A stretch of 64,000 nt of DNA from Asanoa hainanensis (GCF_900188485.1 NZ_FZPH01000002.1:682001-746000), one strand, 5' to 3'. Shown: positions 29,396 to 38,369, counted from the first letter of the stretch. Numbers and translations are program-made. The notes: generated from the sequence alone by a model not told the origin.

Positions 29396-30805
29396 TCAGC
29401 GCTGGATGGACTTCGTCTCCAGGAACTCCGCCAGCCCGTACGGGCCGAACTCGCGGCCGTTGCCGGACTGCTTGAAGCCGCCGAACGGGGCCAGCGGGTT
29501 CCAGTGGCCGCCGTTGACGTCGACCTGACCGGCGCGCAGGCGGCGGGCCACCGCCAGGGCCTGCTCGGGCGGGCCGAAGACGCCGCTGGTCAGCCCGTAC
29601 ACGGTGCTGTTGGCGATGGACACGGCCGCGTCCACGTCCGCGTACGGGGTGATCGTCAGGACCGGGCCGAAGATCTCTTCCTGCGCGATCGCCGAGTACG
29701 GGTCGACGGCGGCGAAGATCGTCGGTCGGGCGTACGCGCCGCCGGTCAGGCCCTCGGGGTGGCCCGGGCCGCCGAAGACCAGCTTGGCGCCGTCGGCGAT
29801 GCCCCGCCGGATGTAGCCGTCGACCTTCTGCCGGTGCGCCTCGGAGGCCAGCGGGCCGATCCGGGTGGCCGGGTCGGTGGGGTCGCCCACGGTGTAGGCC
29901 CCCGCTGCCGCGACCGCCAGCTCGATCGCCTCGTCGTGGAGCTCGGCGGGCACCAGCAGCCGCGGCCACGAGCCGCAGACCTGTCCACCGTTGATGAACG
30001 CCATACCGAGGCCGGCCTCGATCGCGCCGGCCAGGTCGGCGCCGGGAAGGATCACGTTCGCGCCCTTGCCGCCGAGCTCCAGCGCGACCCGCTTGACCGT
30101 TCCGGCGGCCACGGAGGCGATCCGCCGGCCCGCCCGGGTCGAGCCGGTGAACGAGATCATGTCGATGTCCGGGTGTGCCGAGATCGCCTCGCCGACGACC
30201 TCTCCGGTGCCGTGCACCACGTTGAAGACGCCTCTGGGCAGGCCCGCCTCGACGGTGGCCTCGGTCAGGATTCTCGCGGTCAGCGGCGCGATCTCCGAGG
30301 GCTTGAGCACGACGGTGTTGCCGGCGACCAGGGCGGGCGCCAGCTTCGCGACCACCTGCTGGAGCGGGAAGTTCCACGGGGTGATCGCGCCCACGACACC
30401 GATCGGCTCGTGGGTGACCAGCGAGCTGCCGAGCTCCTCGGTCCAGGCGAACTCCGTCGCGAGGTCGGCCATCGAGGTGGCGACCGCGATCGGGAAGTCG
30501 ACGTGTGCGGTGCTGGACAGGTTGACCGGCGCGCCCATCTCGGCGGTGATCGCGGCGGCCAGGTCGGCCCTTCTCGCGGCGAGGCCGGTGCCGATCCGCC
30601 GGACTGCTGCCGCGCGCTCGGCGACGCTCGTGGCCGCCCAGCCGGGGAACGCGGCCCGGGCGGCGCCGACGGCGCGGTCCACGTCGGCGGCGGTGCCGGC
30701 CGGGACCACCCCGGCCACGCTGCCGTCGGCCGGGTTGATGACGTCTATCGTCGTGGCGTCGGCCGAGGGCACGGCCACGCCGTCGATCCAATGCGAGTCG
30801 CTCAT
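29396..30805 (-). CDS. NAD(P)-dependent aldehyde dehydrogenase
   Basis: A 469-aa ALDH-superfamily enzyme. Visible are the cofactor segment ITPWNFPLQQVVAKLAPAL, the catalytic Glu in VALELGGKGANVI, the catalytic Cys in FINGGQVCGS, and EEIFGPVLTITPY near the end. It would oxidise an aldehyde to an acid in the cytoplasm; the substrate is unknown. It is divergent from an XRE/MmyB-type regulator gene 132 bp away, a common arrangement in which the regulator controls the enzyme gene. Confidence 0.95.
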   Translation of the reverse strand: MSDSHWIDGVAVPSADATTIDVINPADGSVAGVVPAGTAADVDRAVGAARAAFPGWAATSVAERAAAVRRIGTGLAARRADLAAAITAEMGAPVNLSSTAHVDFPIAVATSMADLATEFAWTEELGSSLVTHEPIGVVGAITPWNFPLQQVVAKLAPALVAGNTVVLKPSEIAPLTARILTEATVEAGLPRGVFNVVHGTGEVVGEAISAHPDIDMISFTGSTRAGRRIASVAAGTVKRVALELGGKGANVILPGADLAGAIEAGLGMAFINGGQVCGSWPRLLVPAELHDEAIELAVAAAGAYTVGDPTDPATRIGPLASEAHRQKVDGYIRRGIADGAKLVFGGPGHPEGLTGGAYARPTIFAAVDPYSAIAQEEIFGPVLTITPYADVDAAVSIANSTVYGLTSGVFGPPEQALAVARRLRAGQVDVNGGHWNPLAPFGGFKQSGNGREFGPYGLAEFLETKSIQR

Positions 30806-30937
30806 GTGGTCGAGTCTTGGTCGGGGTGCGGAGCCCATCCAGGGACAACTGATCCGTGGAACAGCCTCGGCGCTTTGGTTGTTCTTGCTCGTGGCGCGGT
30901 CCCTTTCCCTTGGGTGACCCGCGTCACGGGAGGAAGC
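30806..30937. promoter_or_regulatory. Divergent promoter region, aldehyde dehydrogenase / XRE regulator
   Basis: A 132-bp intergenic segment. GTGAC-CCGC-GTCAC at 30914-30927 is a short palindrome just before the regulator's ribosome site (GGGAGG at 30928-30933) and could serve autoregulation. The middle contains a GGTTGTTCTTG stretch of lower GC. No other motif is recognised. Confidence 0.45.
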
Positions 30938-31756
30938 ATGGACCGCACCGGACTCGCCGAGTTTCTGCGGACCCGACGGGCGGCTGTGCAGCCCGAGGAC
31001 GTGGGGCTGCCCCGCGGCCGGCGGCGCCGCACGGGCGGTCTGCGCCGCGAGGAGATCGCCGCGCTGAGCGGCATGTCGACGGACTACTACAGCCGGATCG
31101 AGCAGCGGCGTGGCCCGCACCCGTCCCGCCAGGTGCTCGGCGCGATCGCCGGCGGCCTGCGGCTGTCGGGCGAGGAGCGGGACCACCTGTTCTCGCTCGG
31201 TGGGTATCCGTCGCCGCCAGCCCGGCCTGCCACCGACGACCAGGTCAACCCCGGGATGCTGGAGGTCTTCGCGGGACTGCGGGACGGCGCCGCCCAGGTG
31301 GTCAGCGACCTCGGCGAGACGCTGACGCAGACCCCGCTCGCCTCGGCCCTGTTCGGCGACCAGACCGTGCACAAGGGACTGTCGCGGAGCCTGCACTACC
31401 GCTGGTTCACCGATCCTTCGGCGCGGAAGCTCTACCCGGTTTCGACGCACGCGCGGCACGGGCAGTTGCTCGCGGCGGACCTGCGTCGCACGTACACCCG
31501 CTCAGGTCCGGACTCCCGAGCCGGCGCCGTGGTCCGCGCCCTGCTCGCGCGCAGCCCCGAGTTCGCCGACATCTGGCGGGAGCATCCGGTCGCGGTCGCG
31601 AACTGCGGCACCAAGCGCATCGAGCATCCGGCGCTCGGCCCGCTCGACCTGCACTGCCAGATCCTGCTGGACCCCGACCACTCGCAGGCCCTCCAGGTCT
31701 TCACCCCGGTCGCGGGCACGGGCACGGCCGAGAAACTCCAGCTGCTAGCGGCATGA
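30938..31756 (+). CDS. XRE family regulator with MmyB-like ligand domain
   Basis: A 272-aa regulator. The helix-turn-helix spans about 25-75 (RREEIAALSGMSTDYYSRIEQRRGPHPS is the recognition area), followed by a MmyB-like C-terminal domain with NRY-type replacement segments (LHYRWFTDPSARKLYP and FADIWREHPVA). Such regulators often bind fatty acids or other small ligands and control a divergent dehydrogenase or reductase gene. GGGAGGAAGC precedes ATG 30938. Confidence 0.93.
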   Translation: MDRTGLAEFLRTRRAAVQPEDVGLPRGRRRRTGGLRREEIAALSGMSTDYYSRIEQRRGPHPSRQVLGAIAGGLRLSGEERDHLFSLGGYPSPPARPATDDQVNPGMLEVFAGLRDGAAQVVSDLGETLTQTPLASALFGDQTVHKGLSRSLHYRWFTDPSARKLYPVSTHARHGQLLAADLRRTYTRSGPDSRAGAVVRALLARSPEFADIWREHPVAVANCGTKRIEHPALGPLDLHCQILLDPDHSQALQVFTPVAGTGTAEKLQLLAA

Positions 31757-31787
31757 ATCGGGGCTATTTCGGTACTAGCCTGGCCGT

Positions 31788-33836
31788 GTGCTTCTGTCGC
31801 GCCCGCGCCGGGCCATCGGTGCCGTGCTCTTCTTGGTCCTGCTAGCTGTCGCGGTGGCCGGTCCGGCCCGGGCCGACGACCCGTTCCGGCTCAACTCGCA
31901 GCTCACCGACCGGTCCGACGTCCTCGGCTCACGCGCGGGCACGGCGGCCGCGTCCTTGCAGCAGTTGCGTACCAACACCGGTCTGCAGCTGTTCGTGGTC
32001 TTCGTGCACACCTTCTCGGGCGTGCCGGCGCAGCGGTGGACGGACGAGACCGCCGTGCGCAGCGGCCTGGGCGATCGCGACGGGCTGCTCGCGGTGGCCA
32101 CCCACGACCGGGAGTTCGCGTACTCGTTCCCGCAGAACTTCCCGCTGAGCGACGCGACCCTGGCGGCCGTCGCCGCGACCGCCATCGAGCCGCCGTTGGC
32201 CCAGAACGACTGGGCGGGCGCGGTCGTCGGAGCGTCGAACGGCTATGCCGCCGCGCTGGCCGGCCAACCGATCCCGGCCCCGGTGATCCAGCCGGGCCAG
32301 CCCGACACCGTCTCCGGTGGCAGCGGCCGCGGCGCCCTGATCGGCGGCCTGGTGGTGGCCGGTCTCGTGGTCCTGCTCATCATCGGTTACGTCGCCTACC
32401 GGCGCCGCCGCCGCGCCCCCGCCCTGACGGCTCCTTCGCCGGCGGGCGAGCCGATCGCCAAGCTGCAGGACCGCGCCAACACGCTGCTGATCGAGCTCGA
32501 TAACGAACTGCGGTCGAGCGAGCAGGAGCTCGCGATCGCCACGGGCCAGTACGGCGCAGCGGCGACCGCCGAGTTCACCGCGGCGCTGGAGAGCGCGCGA
32601 ACCGAGGTCGCGGAGGCCTTCCGCCTACGCATGACGCTCGACGAGGAGCCGCGCGACGAGCCCGCGACCCGAGCCGTGTTGACGGAGATCATCCAACGCT
32701 GCGCGGCAGCCGACGAACGGCTGGACGCCTCGGCCGACGACTTCGACCGGCTCCGCGAGATCGAACCGCGCGTCGAAGAACTGTCGGCTTCTCTGAGCGA
32801 ACGCGCGACCGCCGTCTCGTCGCGGCTGCCGGCCGCCGAGTCGGCGGTGGAGTCGCTGGGCCGCAGCTACACGGGTCCGGGAGTGTCGGCGGTTTCGGCC
32901 AACCCGGCGCAGGCCCGAGAACGGCTCTCCTTCACCACCACCGCACTGTCCCGGGCGTCGGCAGCGGTGGCTGCGGGCCGGCGTCCGGAGGCGGCGTTGG
33001 CGGTTCGGGCCGCCGAGGAGTCTCTGCGGCAGGCGGAGACGTTGCTGGACGGCGTGGACAAGGCGGGCGTTGACCTTGCCGCCACTCGCGCGGCTGTAGA
33101 TGCGCTGCTGGTCGAGATCGACGGGGAGGTAGCGGCGGCCCGGTCCGCCGCGAGCACCGACGGCGAACTGGCCGCGGCGGCGTCGGCGGGCGCGGCGGCC
33201 ACAGAGTCGGTGCGAGCGGGCTCGTCCCCGACGGACCCGATCGCCGACCTACGGCGCCTACAGGAAGCGGACGCACGACTCGACCGGGCGCTGGCCGCGT
33301 CGCGGGACGAGTCGGAGCGGGTGGCCCGGGCCCGCGCCCTGCTGAACCAGGCGCTGCCGGTGGCCCGAAGCGAGGTAGCTGCAGCGGACCAGTACCTGAC
33401 CACCCGCCGGGCCGCGGTAGGAACCCAGCCCCGAACCCTGCTGGCGGAGGCGACGCGGCAACTGGCCCGCGCGGAGGCGCTGGCACTGGACGACCCGGTG
33501 GCGGCCCTGGCGGCGGCCCAGGAGGCGGGCCGCCTGGCAAGCGCGGCGAGCGAGGCCGCGTACTCGGAGGTAGCCGCCTGGCAATCAGGCGGCTGGGGCC
33601 AACCCCGCTACGGCCGAGGCGGCAGCGGTGGTGAAGCGTTGCTGGGCGCGATGCTCGGCGGAATCCTCATGGGAGGCGGCTCACGCTACCGAGGCCGCTA
33701 CCGCGGCGGCGGCTGGGGCGGCGGCTGGGGCGGGGGTTTCGGTGGCGGTTTCGGCGGCAGCATGAGCCGGGGTCGCCGATCTGGCGGCGGCGGTTTCGGT
33801 GGTGGAGGCCGCCGCGGCGGAGGCGGCCGCTTCTAA
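31788..33836 (+). CDS. TPM-domain protein with helical region and Gly/Arg-rich tail
   Basis: A 682-aa envelope protein. After a signal peptide (about 1-29) comes a TPM domain (about 35-165; LNSQLTDRSDVLG, GLQLFVVFVHTFSG, VATHDREFAYSF), then a membrane helix (about 185-205) and about 400 residues of Ala/Glu/Arg-rich helical, coiled-coil-like sequence. The C-terminus ends in a Gly-rich tail of Gly-Gly-Phe/Trp and Arg clusters, as in YgcG-type proteins. GTG 31788 lies 6 nt after TAGCCT. A role in membrane maintenance is known for some TPM proteins; here it is unassigned. Confidence 0.9.
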   Translation: MLLSRPRRAIGAVLFLVLLAVAVAGPARADDPFRLNSQLTDRSDVLGSRAGTAAASLQQLRTNTGLQLFVVFVHTFSGVPAQRWTDETAVRSGLGDRDGLLAVATHDREFAYSFPQNFPLSDATLAAVAATAIEPPLAQNDWAGAVVGASNGYAAALAGQPIPAPVIQPGQPDTVSGGSGRGALIGGLVVAGLVVLLIIGYVAYRRRRRAPALTAPSPAGEPIAKLQDRANTLLIELDNELRSSEQELAIATGQYGAAATAEFTAALESARTEVAEAFRLRMTLDEEPRDEPATRAVLTEIIQRCAAADERLDASADDFDRLREIEPRVEELSASLSERATAVSSRLPAAESAVESLGRSYTGPGVSAVSANPAQARERLSFTTTALSRASAAVAAGRRPEAALAVRAAEESLRQAETLLDGVDKAGVDLAATRAAVDALLVEIDGEVAAARSAASTDGELAAAASAGAAATESVRAGSSPTDPIADLRRLQEADARLDRALAASRDESERVARARALLNQALPVARSEVAAADQYLTTRRAAVGTQPRTLLAEATRQLARAEALALDDPVAALAAAQEAGRLASAASEAAYSEVAAWQSGGWGQPRYGRGGSGGEALLGAMLGGILMGGGSRYRGRYRGGGWGGGWGGGFGGGFGGSMSRGRRSGGGGFGGGGRRGGGGRF

Positions 33837-34183
33837 CGATCGCTATGCCTTCGGCAGCGGCCGCTGCCGAGCCCCACCGCGGGTGCCGCGAGGTGCGTCG
33901 CCCAGGGCTGGCGCCCTCCCAGGTTCGCCGCATCGCGCCGCGCATCGTGGCCTAGGCGACTCCCGGGGCCCGCCTAACACGCCAGATCAGCGTTGCTCGC
34001 GTCGGTACGCGCGGCACGGTCGATCAGGTGGCTGATGGTCGGCGCTCGCGGCCAGTTCGCCCCGCCGGACCGTCCTGGCGGCGCCGATGTTCGGCGGCCG
34101 TGCGGCGTGCCCGGTGACAAGGGGCCGACGGCCGGCGCCCGAGCCGAGAGAAACGAGCCCGCTCCGCTCGGGCGCCGGCCCTC
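33837..34183. other. Intergenic region without a credible gene
   Basis: About 350 bp between two convergent genes. It contains a NotI-like palindrome GGCAGCGGCCGCTGCC (33852-33867) just after the TPM gene, which may help termination, and the large hairpin at 34130-34180. ORFs here have random-like composition and no start signals. Confidence 0.6.
34130..34180. terminator. Large hairpin downstream of the GntR-type gene
   Basis: A perfect 15-bp inverted repeat (arm GGCCGGCGCCCGAGC, 34130-34144 with 34166-34180) with a 21-nt loop ends 3 bp past the GntR-type stop codon. It is probably a T-less terminator for leftward transcription. Confidence 0.6.
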
Positions 34184-34450
34184 TTACGGTCTTTCGTGGT
34201 CGGCCGGGGATTCGGGCGCAGGAAGGTTGCGGGGGTTGGCGCTGACGTAGACCGCCCGTCCCTGCTGACCGACGATCAGACCCTGGGTACGCAGGACGAT
34301 CATCGCGCTGCCGATGGTCTGGCGGCTGACCTGGTAGGTCTGGCACATCTCTCGGCAGGTCGGAAGGGTGGCGCCGGGGGTTAGCTCGCCGTCGACAATC
34401 TGTTGGCGGATGTCGTCGACGATGTCCAGGTAGCTCGGTTGGTGGCCCAT
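34184..34450 (-). CDS. Short GntR-type winged-helix regulator (DNA-binding domain only)
   Basis: An 88-aa protein that is almost only the GntR wHTH: SYLDIVDDIRQQIVDGEL, GATLPTCREMCQTYQVSRQT, MIVLRTQGLIVGQQGRAVYV. No effector domain follows; the last 20 residues are Pro-rich. It could act through a partner or be constitutive. ATG 34450 is preferred over GTG 34453 because GGGAGGG lies at the right distance. Neighbours are convergent or separated, so the target genes are not obvious; autoregulation is likely. Confidence 0.88.
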   Translation of the reverse strand: MGHQPSYLDIVDDIRQQIVDGELTPGATLPTCREMCQTYQVSRQTIGSAMIVLRTQGLIVGQQGRAVYVSANPRNLPAPESPADHERP

Positions 34451-34472
34451 CACGCCCTCCCGTCACTGGTTA

Positions 34473-34510
34473 CAATGGCTACTATTGCTGCGACGGCCGC
34501 CTGGCGTCAA
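34473..34510 (-). promoter_or_regulatory. Promoter and possible operator of the GntR-type gene
   Basis: On the minus strand TTGACG (34510-34505) is followed after 18 nt by AATAGT (34486-34481), a fair -35/-10 pair. The -10 lies inside CAAT-N7-ATTG (34473-34487), a small inverted repeat in an unusually AT-rich pocket that may be the operator. Confidence 0.5.
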
Positions 34511-34607
34511 GGCCAACTTTCCACCAACGGCGGGCGTGGTTGCGGCCGATCCGACGAGCTGCAGGTCACGGAACGCCCGGCAGGGTGGCTACCCCTGCTG
34601 CCGCTGA

Positions 34608-35132
34608 TTACAAATCCGCGATTCCCGGCAGCCGCCCGAGTCGGCGGAGCAGCTCACACCACTGGTCGCCCTCTTCCGCGGCGGTCAGCGTGAGATAGGC
34701 CGGGCCGCAGACGACGCCCAGGAAGAAGCGTTCCAGGCTCGGCGCGAGCTGGTCGAAACGGTCGCTCATCCACCACGTCACTCCGGTGTCGGGGAAGCCC
34801 CAGACGGTCTCGTCGGTGCGGTCGATGAACCAGGGTTCGTCGTTGACGGTGCCGGCGCAGAACCAGGTTTCCGGCGTCAGCCGGACGGGAGCGTCCTCCT
34901 GATGATCCGCGTAGAACTGCATGGTGGGGACGGTCGCCGAGTCGAACAGCACGACCGGGCCGCAGATGAACCCGTCCGCCACAGCGAGGAAATCCAGGTA
35001 GGCCGCCGGTACGTCGGGCGGCGCGGGCGGTCGAGCCGGCCCCGGCATGGAGTTCATCATTCGCCACTCGCGTTCGAGCGGCAGCGACGACCGGATCGTC
35101 TCCACGACGGCGCCGACTTCGGAGGAGATCAT
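34608..35132 (-). CDS. Conserved hypothetical protein, possibly SUKH (SMI1/KNR4)-like
   Basis: A 174-aa soluble protein beginning MISSEVGAVVETIRSSLPL. Middle segments PAAYLDFLAVADGFICGPVVLF, WFCAGTVNDEPWFIDRTDETVWGF and the C-terminal FFLGVVCGPAYLTL resemble the beta-rich core of the SUKH family, used as immunity proteins and in other roles, but similarity is judged by eye only. ATG 35132 overlaps the stop of the cytidylyltransferase-like gene (ATGA), so the two are translationally coupled. Confidence 0.7.
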   Translation of the reverse strand: MISSEVGAVVETIRSSLPLEREWRMMNSMPGPARPPAPPDVPAAYLDFLAVADGFICGPVVLFDSATVPTMQFYADHQEDAPVRLTPETWFCAGTVNDEPWFIDRTDETVWGFPDTGVTWWMSDRFDQLAPSLERFFLGVVCGPAYLTLTAAEEGDQWCELLRRLGRLPGIADL

Positions 35133-35557
35133 GGGCGGTCGAGCACCCGCTGGATCAACTCGGTGGTCGAGATTCCTGCCGTACGCCGGACGTATGCGAG
35201 TTTCCCGGCTGCCGCGGCGGGCCCGTACACGAACTCGGCCGCCTCGGGCGACAGGTCGTCGCCGTGCACCACGGTGGTGATCCCGTGCTCGGCGAGAAAC
35301 TGTTCGGTCACCTGAAACGGGGCGTCCTCGATCACCTCGTCGACGTACCTGCACGACTCGATCACGGCGACCCGCTCCGCGAGGGTCATGATGGGACGAC
35401 GCTTGTACGAGGCCGCGGTGTCGTCCGACAGCACGCCGACGACCAGCCAGTCACCATGGCGGCGCGCCTCACGCAACAGCGACACATGGCCCGCGTGGAA
35501 CAGGTCGCCAACCATGTCGACGTAAACCCGTGCTGTGGCAGCCGCTCCCACGTCCAC
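35129..35557 (-). CDS. Nucleotidyltransferase of the TagD/glycerol-3-phosphate cytidylyltransferase type
   Basis: A 142-aa cytidylyltransferase-fold protein. The HxGH signature is H21-A-G-H24 in VYVDMVGDLFHAGHVSLLREA, and GISTTELIQRVL near the C-terminus is the ISTTxL/K motif that binds the nucleotide phosphates. KRRPIMTLAERVAVIESCRYVDEVI matches the middle of the family. It would activate a small phosphorylated alcohol as a CDP derivative; the substrate is not known. It lies just downstream of a frameshifted membrane-protein gene (7-nt gap). Confidence 0.88.
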   Translation of the reverse strand: MDVGAAATARVYVDMVGDLFHAGHVSLLREARRHGDWLVVGVLSDDTAASYKRRPIMTLAERVAVIESCRYVDEVIEDAPFQVTEQFLAEHGITTVVHGDDLSPEAAEFVYGPAAAAGKLAYVRRTAGISTTELIQRVLDRP

Positions 35558-35563
35558 TACACC

Positions 35564-36177
35564 TCACCGCTCATGGCCCGAGTTCGTCGACAATAGTGCT
35601 GACCGGTGTCCGTTGCGCAAGTGTCGGATCGCGGCCGCCGCGGCGTCCGGGCGGTCGACGCTGATCACCAGCGACCTCCCCGAGTGCAGGTCGATCCGCA
35701 GCGCCGGGCCCGATCGGCTGGCGATGGCCCGGTGCCAGGTGATCGGCCAGGGCCACCACCAGAGGTCCACGGACGTGCCCGGGCCGACACCGCACGCACC
35801 GCCCGGATCTCGCGCAGCGGCACGAGCGCCGTCGGCCCGGGCAGCAACGGATGGCTCACCTGGACGTGGTACGCGTCGGCCTCCACACGCAAGCGCGACG
35901 TCGCCGCAGCGGACAGTGCCGCGACAAATGACGCAACGACGCCACAGAGTCCGAGCGCGACGGCCGCCAACCGCCGTGCCAGATGGTCCGCGGCCACGAT
36001 GTCGGGCAGGACCCACGCACCGGCGCCGAAGGCGGCCGCCGCGAGCGCCCAGCCCGCCGCCACCGCACCACCGGTCGCGTGTCCCACCCAACTATTAGCG
36101 GCGAAGCCGCCCGTGACGCGTTTGGTCGACATCTCAAGCGCGGTGTCGGGTTCGATGACAAAGGCCGGGCTCGACAT
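35564..36177 (-). pseudogene. Two-TM PH-domain-like membrane protein gene with an apparent 1-nt deletion
   Basis: The N-terminal part (MSSPAFVIEPDTALEMSTK from ATG 36177, two membrane helices, then PLREIRAVRAVSARARPW) is in one frame. The rest (DLWWWPWPITWHRAIASRSG and ALRIDLHSGRSLVISVDRPD) is in another, ending 7 nt before the next gene's start. One extra base near 35766-35769 would join them as RPWDLWWWPWP. The product resembles actinobacterial membrane proteins with a PH-like domain. It may be inactivated, or the base may be a sequencing error. Confidence 0.75.
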
Positions 36178-36306
36178 GCCTCGGGCGCTGATCGCGACGC
36201 GTCCTTGACGGCCAAGCCTGCGGTGCGGGCTGCCGGTGCAGGTCAGTAGGCTGTTTCCGCTCGACGGAAGCCCTCGGTTCGGGGTTGCCGCAGGGCATCA
36301 ACCTGG

Positions 36307-37044
36307 ATGGCCGACACGGGACGCCGGATGAGTTTGCGATTTGAAGAGCTGGCTTGGCGGCAGACGCCGATGGGTGAGATCAGCCTGCGGCGGCGGTGGG
36401 ACGCGACGGTCGACGCCGACGTGTACGAGGTCAAGCTCGGCGACGAGTTCCTCATGTCCAGCCTCTTCACCGTCGCCGAGATCGAGTTGGCTCGGCTGGG
36501 GCTCGCCGAGGTCGTGGGCGACGATCTTGAGGTCGTCGTGGGTGGGCTCGGCCTCGGCTACACCGCCCGCACCGTGCTCGAGGACCCGCGGGTGCACGAG
36601 CTGATCGTCGTCGATGCCCTGGACGAGGTCATCTCCTGGCACCAGCGCGGCCTGCTGCCGTTCGCCTCGGCCGTCGTCGCCGATCCGCGTAGCCGGCTGC
36701 ACCACGGTGACTTCTTCGCGATGAACGCGACGGGCTTCGACCCGCAGCAGCCCGGTCGGCAGTTCCATGCCGTGTTGCTCGACGTCGACCACAGCCCGAG
36801 CCACCTGCTGCATCCCAGCCACGCGCCGTTCTACACCGCCGACGGGTTGCGGCGGCTGGCCGATCACCTGCACCCGGGAGGCGTGTTCGGCCTCTGGTCC
36901 AACGACCCGCCCGACGACGCGTTCACCGCGGTCATGGCCGAGGTCTTCGACGGCGTTCGCGCGCAGGTGGTCACGTTCGCCAACCCACTGCAGCGGCGTA
37001 CGTCGACCAACACCATCTACCTCGGCCGGCGGCCGTCAGCCTGA
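36307..37044 (+). CDS. Spermidine synthase-like (class I methyltransferase fold) protein
   Basis: A 245-aa protein. VVVGGLGLGYTARTVLEDPRV is the nucleotide-fold motif of the spermidine-synthase superfamily, followed by LIVVDALDEVISWH (acidic residue at the end of beta2), RLHHGDFFAM and HAVLLDVDHSPSHLL. The aminopropyl-transfer residues of real spermidine synthases are not all apparent, so function is uncertain. The start may be ATG 36328 (MSLRFEELAWRQTPMGEISL), which begins right at the conserved region. Confidence 0.88.
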   Translation: MADTGRRMSLRFEELAWRQTPMGEISLRRRWDATVDADVYEVKLGDEFLMSSLFTVAEIELARLGLAEVVGDDLEVVVGGLGLGYTARTVLEDPRVHELIVVDALDEVISWHQRGLLPFASAVVADPRSRLHHGDFFAMNATGFDPQQPGRQFHAVLLDVDHSPSHLLHPSHAPFYTADGLRRLADHLHPGGVFGLWSNDPPDDAFTAVMAEVFDGVRAQVVTFANPLQRRTSTNTIYLGRRPSA

Positions 37045-37097
37045 AGTGCGGGCGGCGAGGGACCACGCAGGCCCCCCGCCGCAAGCACACAGCAGGG

Positions 37098-38369
37098 TCA
37101 GAGCGCCGTGCAGCTCAGGCTCCGCACCGGGTTCGGCGCCGGACCGTTGGCCTGGAAGCCGAACTCCGTCGCCGCGCCCGCGGCCAGCCGGCCGTTGTAG
37201 GACACATTGGACACCTGGGTCGTGCTGCCCGATCCGCTGAACTGACCGTTCCACGAGTTGACCACGGTGTTGCCCGACGGCAGCGGCAGGCCGACGCGCC
37301 AGCCGTTGATCCCGGCGCTGCCCGCGGTGACCCGCACCGATGCCACGTACCCGGCCTGCCAGTTGCTCGTCACCCGGAACACCGCGGTGCAGCCACCATT
37401 CCCGGAAGGCGGCGGCGTGGTCGGCGACGTGGTCGTCGGCGGGTTCGTCGGCCCACCGCTGTTCAGGCCGAAGAACGCGATCGCCGCCGACGCCTGCACG
37501 GGCAGGTTGTGCGAGGTGTTCGCCATGCTGATCGCCTCGACCTGCACGACGCCCGCGGTGTTCGCGTAGCGGGTGCGGGTCCACCCCGACTGCGGGCTGT
37601 CCGTCGACGTGGGGGTCTGGCTCAGCCCGTGCACGTTGGTCCACTGTTTGACGGCTTCACCGAAGTTCACGTACGACAGGATCTCGTCGTTGGTCCCGTG
37701 CCAGAGCTGCATCCGCGGTCGGGAGCCGGTGTAGCCGGGGTACGCGTTGCGGACCAGGTCGCCCCACTGTTGCGGCGTGCGGGTGAGCTGGCCCTGCGCG
37801 CACTGGCTGTTCCACTTGCTCGACCCGGCGAAGCAGCCGAACGGCACGCCGGCGAACGCGGCGCCGGCGCGGAACACGTCCGGGTACGCGCCCAGCAGCA
37901 CGTTGGTCATCATCGCCCCGGACGAGACACCGGTGACGTACGTGCGGGCGGGGTCGGCGTTGTAGGTCTGCTGGGCGTACCGCGTCATCGACACGATGCT
38001 CAGCGAGTCGCTGCCGCCGTTGTGGGTCAGGGTGGCGGTCGAGGCGACGTCGAAACAACCGTCACTGGCGGTGACCGAGGGATAGACCACGACATATCCG
38101 TACTGGTCGGCCAGGCGCGCGAACTCGGTGCCGCTGTAGAAGGCCGGCCCGCTGCCGGTGCAGTAGTGCACCGCCACGAGCAGGCCGGGCCGGGCGGCGA
38201 CGCGGTCCGGCACGTACACGTACATCCGTAGGTTGCCGGGGTTGGCGCCGAAGTTCGTGACCTCGGTCAGCGTGGCGGCCTTGGCGGGCGACGCCACGAG
38301 CAACGTGGCTGCCACGACGGCGGCCGCGAACACGATCCAGAGGGCATGCAGTGCCTTGGGAAGCCTCAT
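37098..38369 (-). CDS. Secreted CE1/PHB-depolymerase-type esterase with C-terminal CBM2
   Basis: A 423-aa secreted enzyme. A signal peptide (about 1-32, ending PAKA) is followed by an esterase domain: LLVAVHYCTGSGPAFYSG, the Ser nucleophile in YVTGVSSGAMMTNVLLG, the acid in LWHGTNDEILSYVNF and His in MANTSHNLPV. A Pro/Thr linker leads to a family 2 carbohydrate-binding module (about 320-423) beginning CTAVFRVTSNWQAGYVA with surface Trp residues and a closing Cys. It probably deacetylates or de-feruloylates xylan. ATG 38369 has AGGAGCGAG upstream. Confidence 0.92.
   Translation of the reverse strand: MRLPKALHALWIVFAAAVVAATLLVASPAKAATLTEVTNFGANPGNLRMYVYVPDRVAARPGLLVAVHYCTGSGPAFYSGTEFARLADQYGYVVVYPSVTASDGCFDVASTATLTHNGGSDSLSIVSMTRYAQQTYNADPARTYVTGVSSGAMMTNVLLGAYPDVFRAGAAFAGVPFGCFAGSSKWNSQCAQGQLTRTPQQWGDLVRNAYPGYTGSRPRMQLWHGTNDEILSYVNFGEAVKQWTNVHGLSQTPTSTDSPQSGWTRTRYANTAGVVQVEAISMANTSHNLPVQASAAIAFFGLNSGGPTNPPTTTSPTTPPPSGNGGCTAVFRVTSNWQAGYVASVRVTAGSAGINGWRVGLPLPSGNTVVNSWNGQFSGSGSTTQVSNVSYNGRLAAGAATEFGFQANGPAPNPVRSLSCTAL

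Noticed and set aside
33985-34466. 159-codon leftward ORF around the GntR-type gene
   Set aside because: It overlaps the GntR gene in another frame; the Arg/Pro-rich translation has no fold and spans the hairpin.
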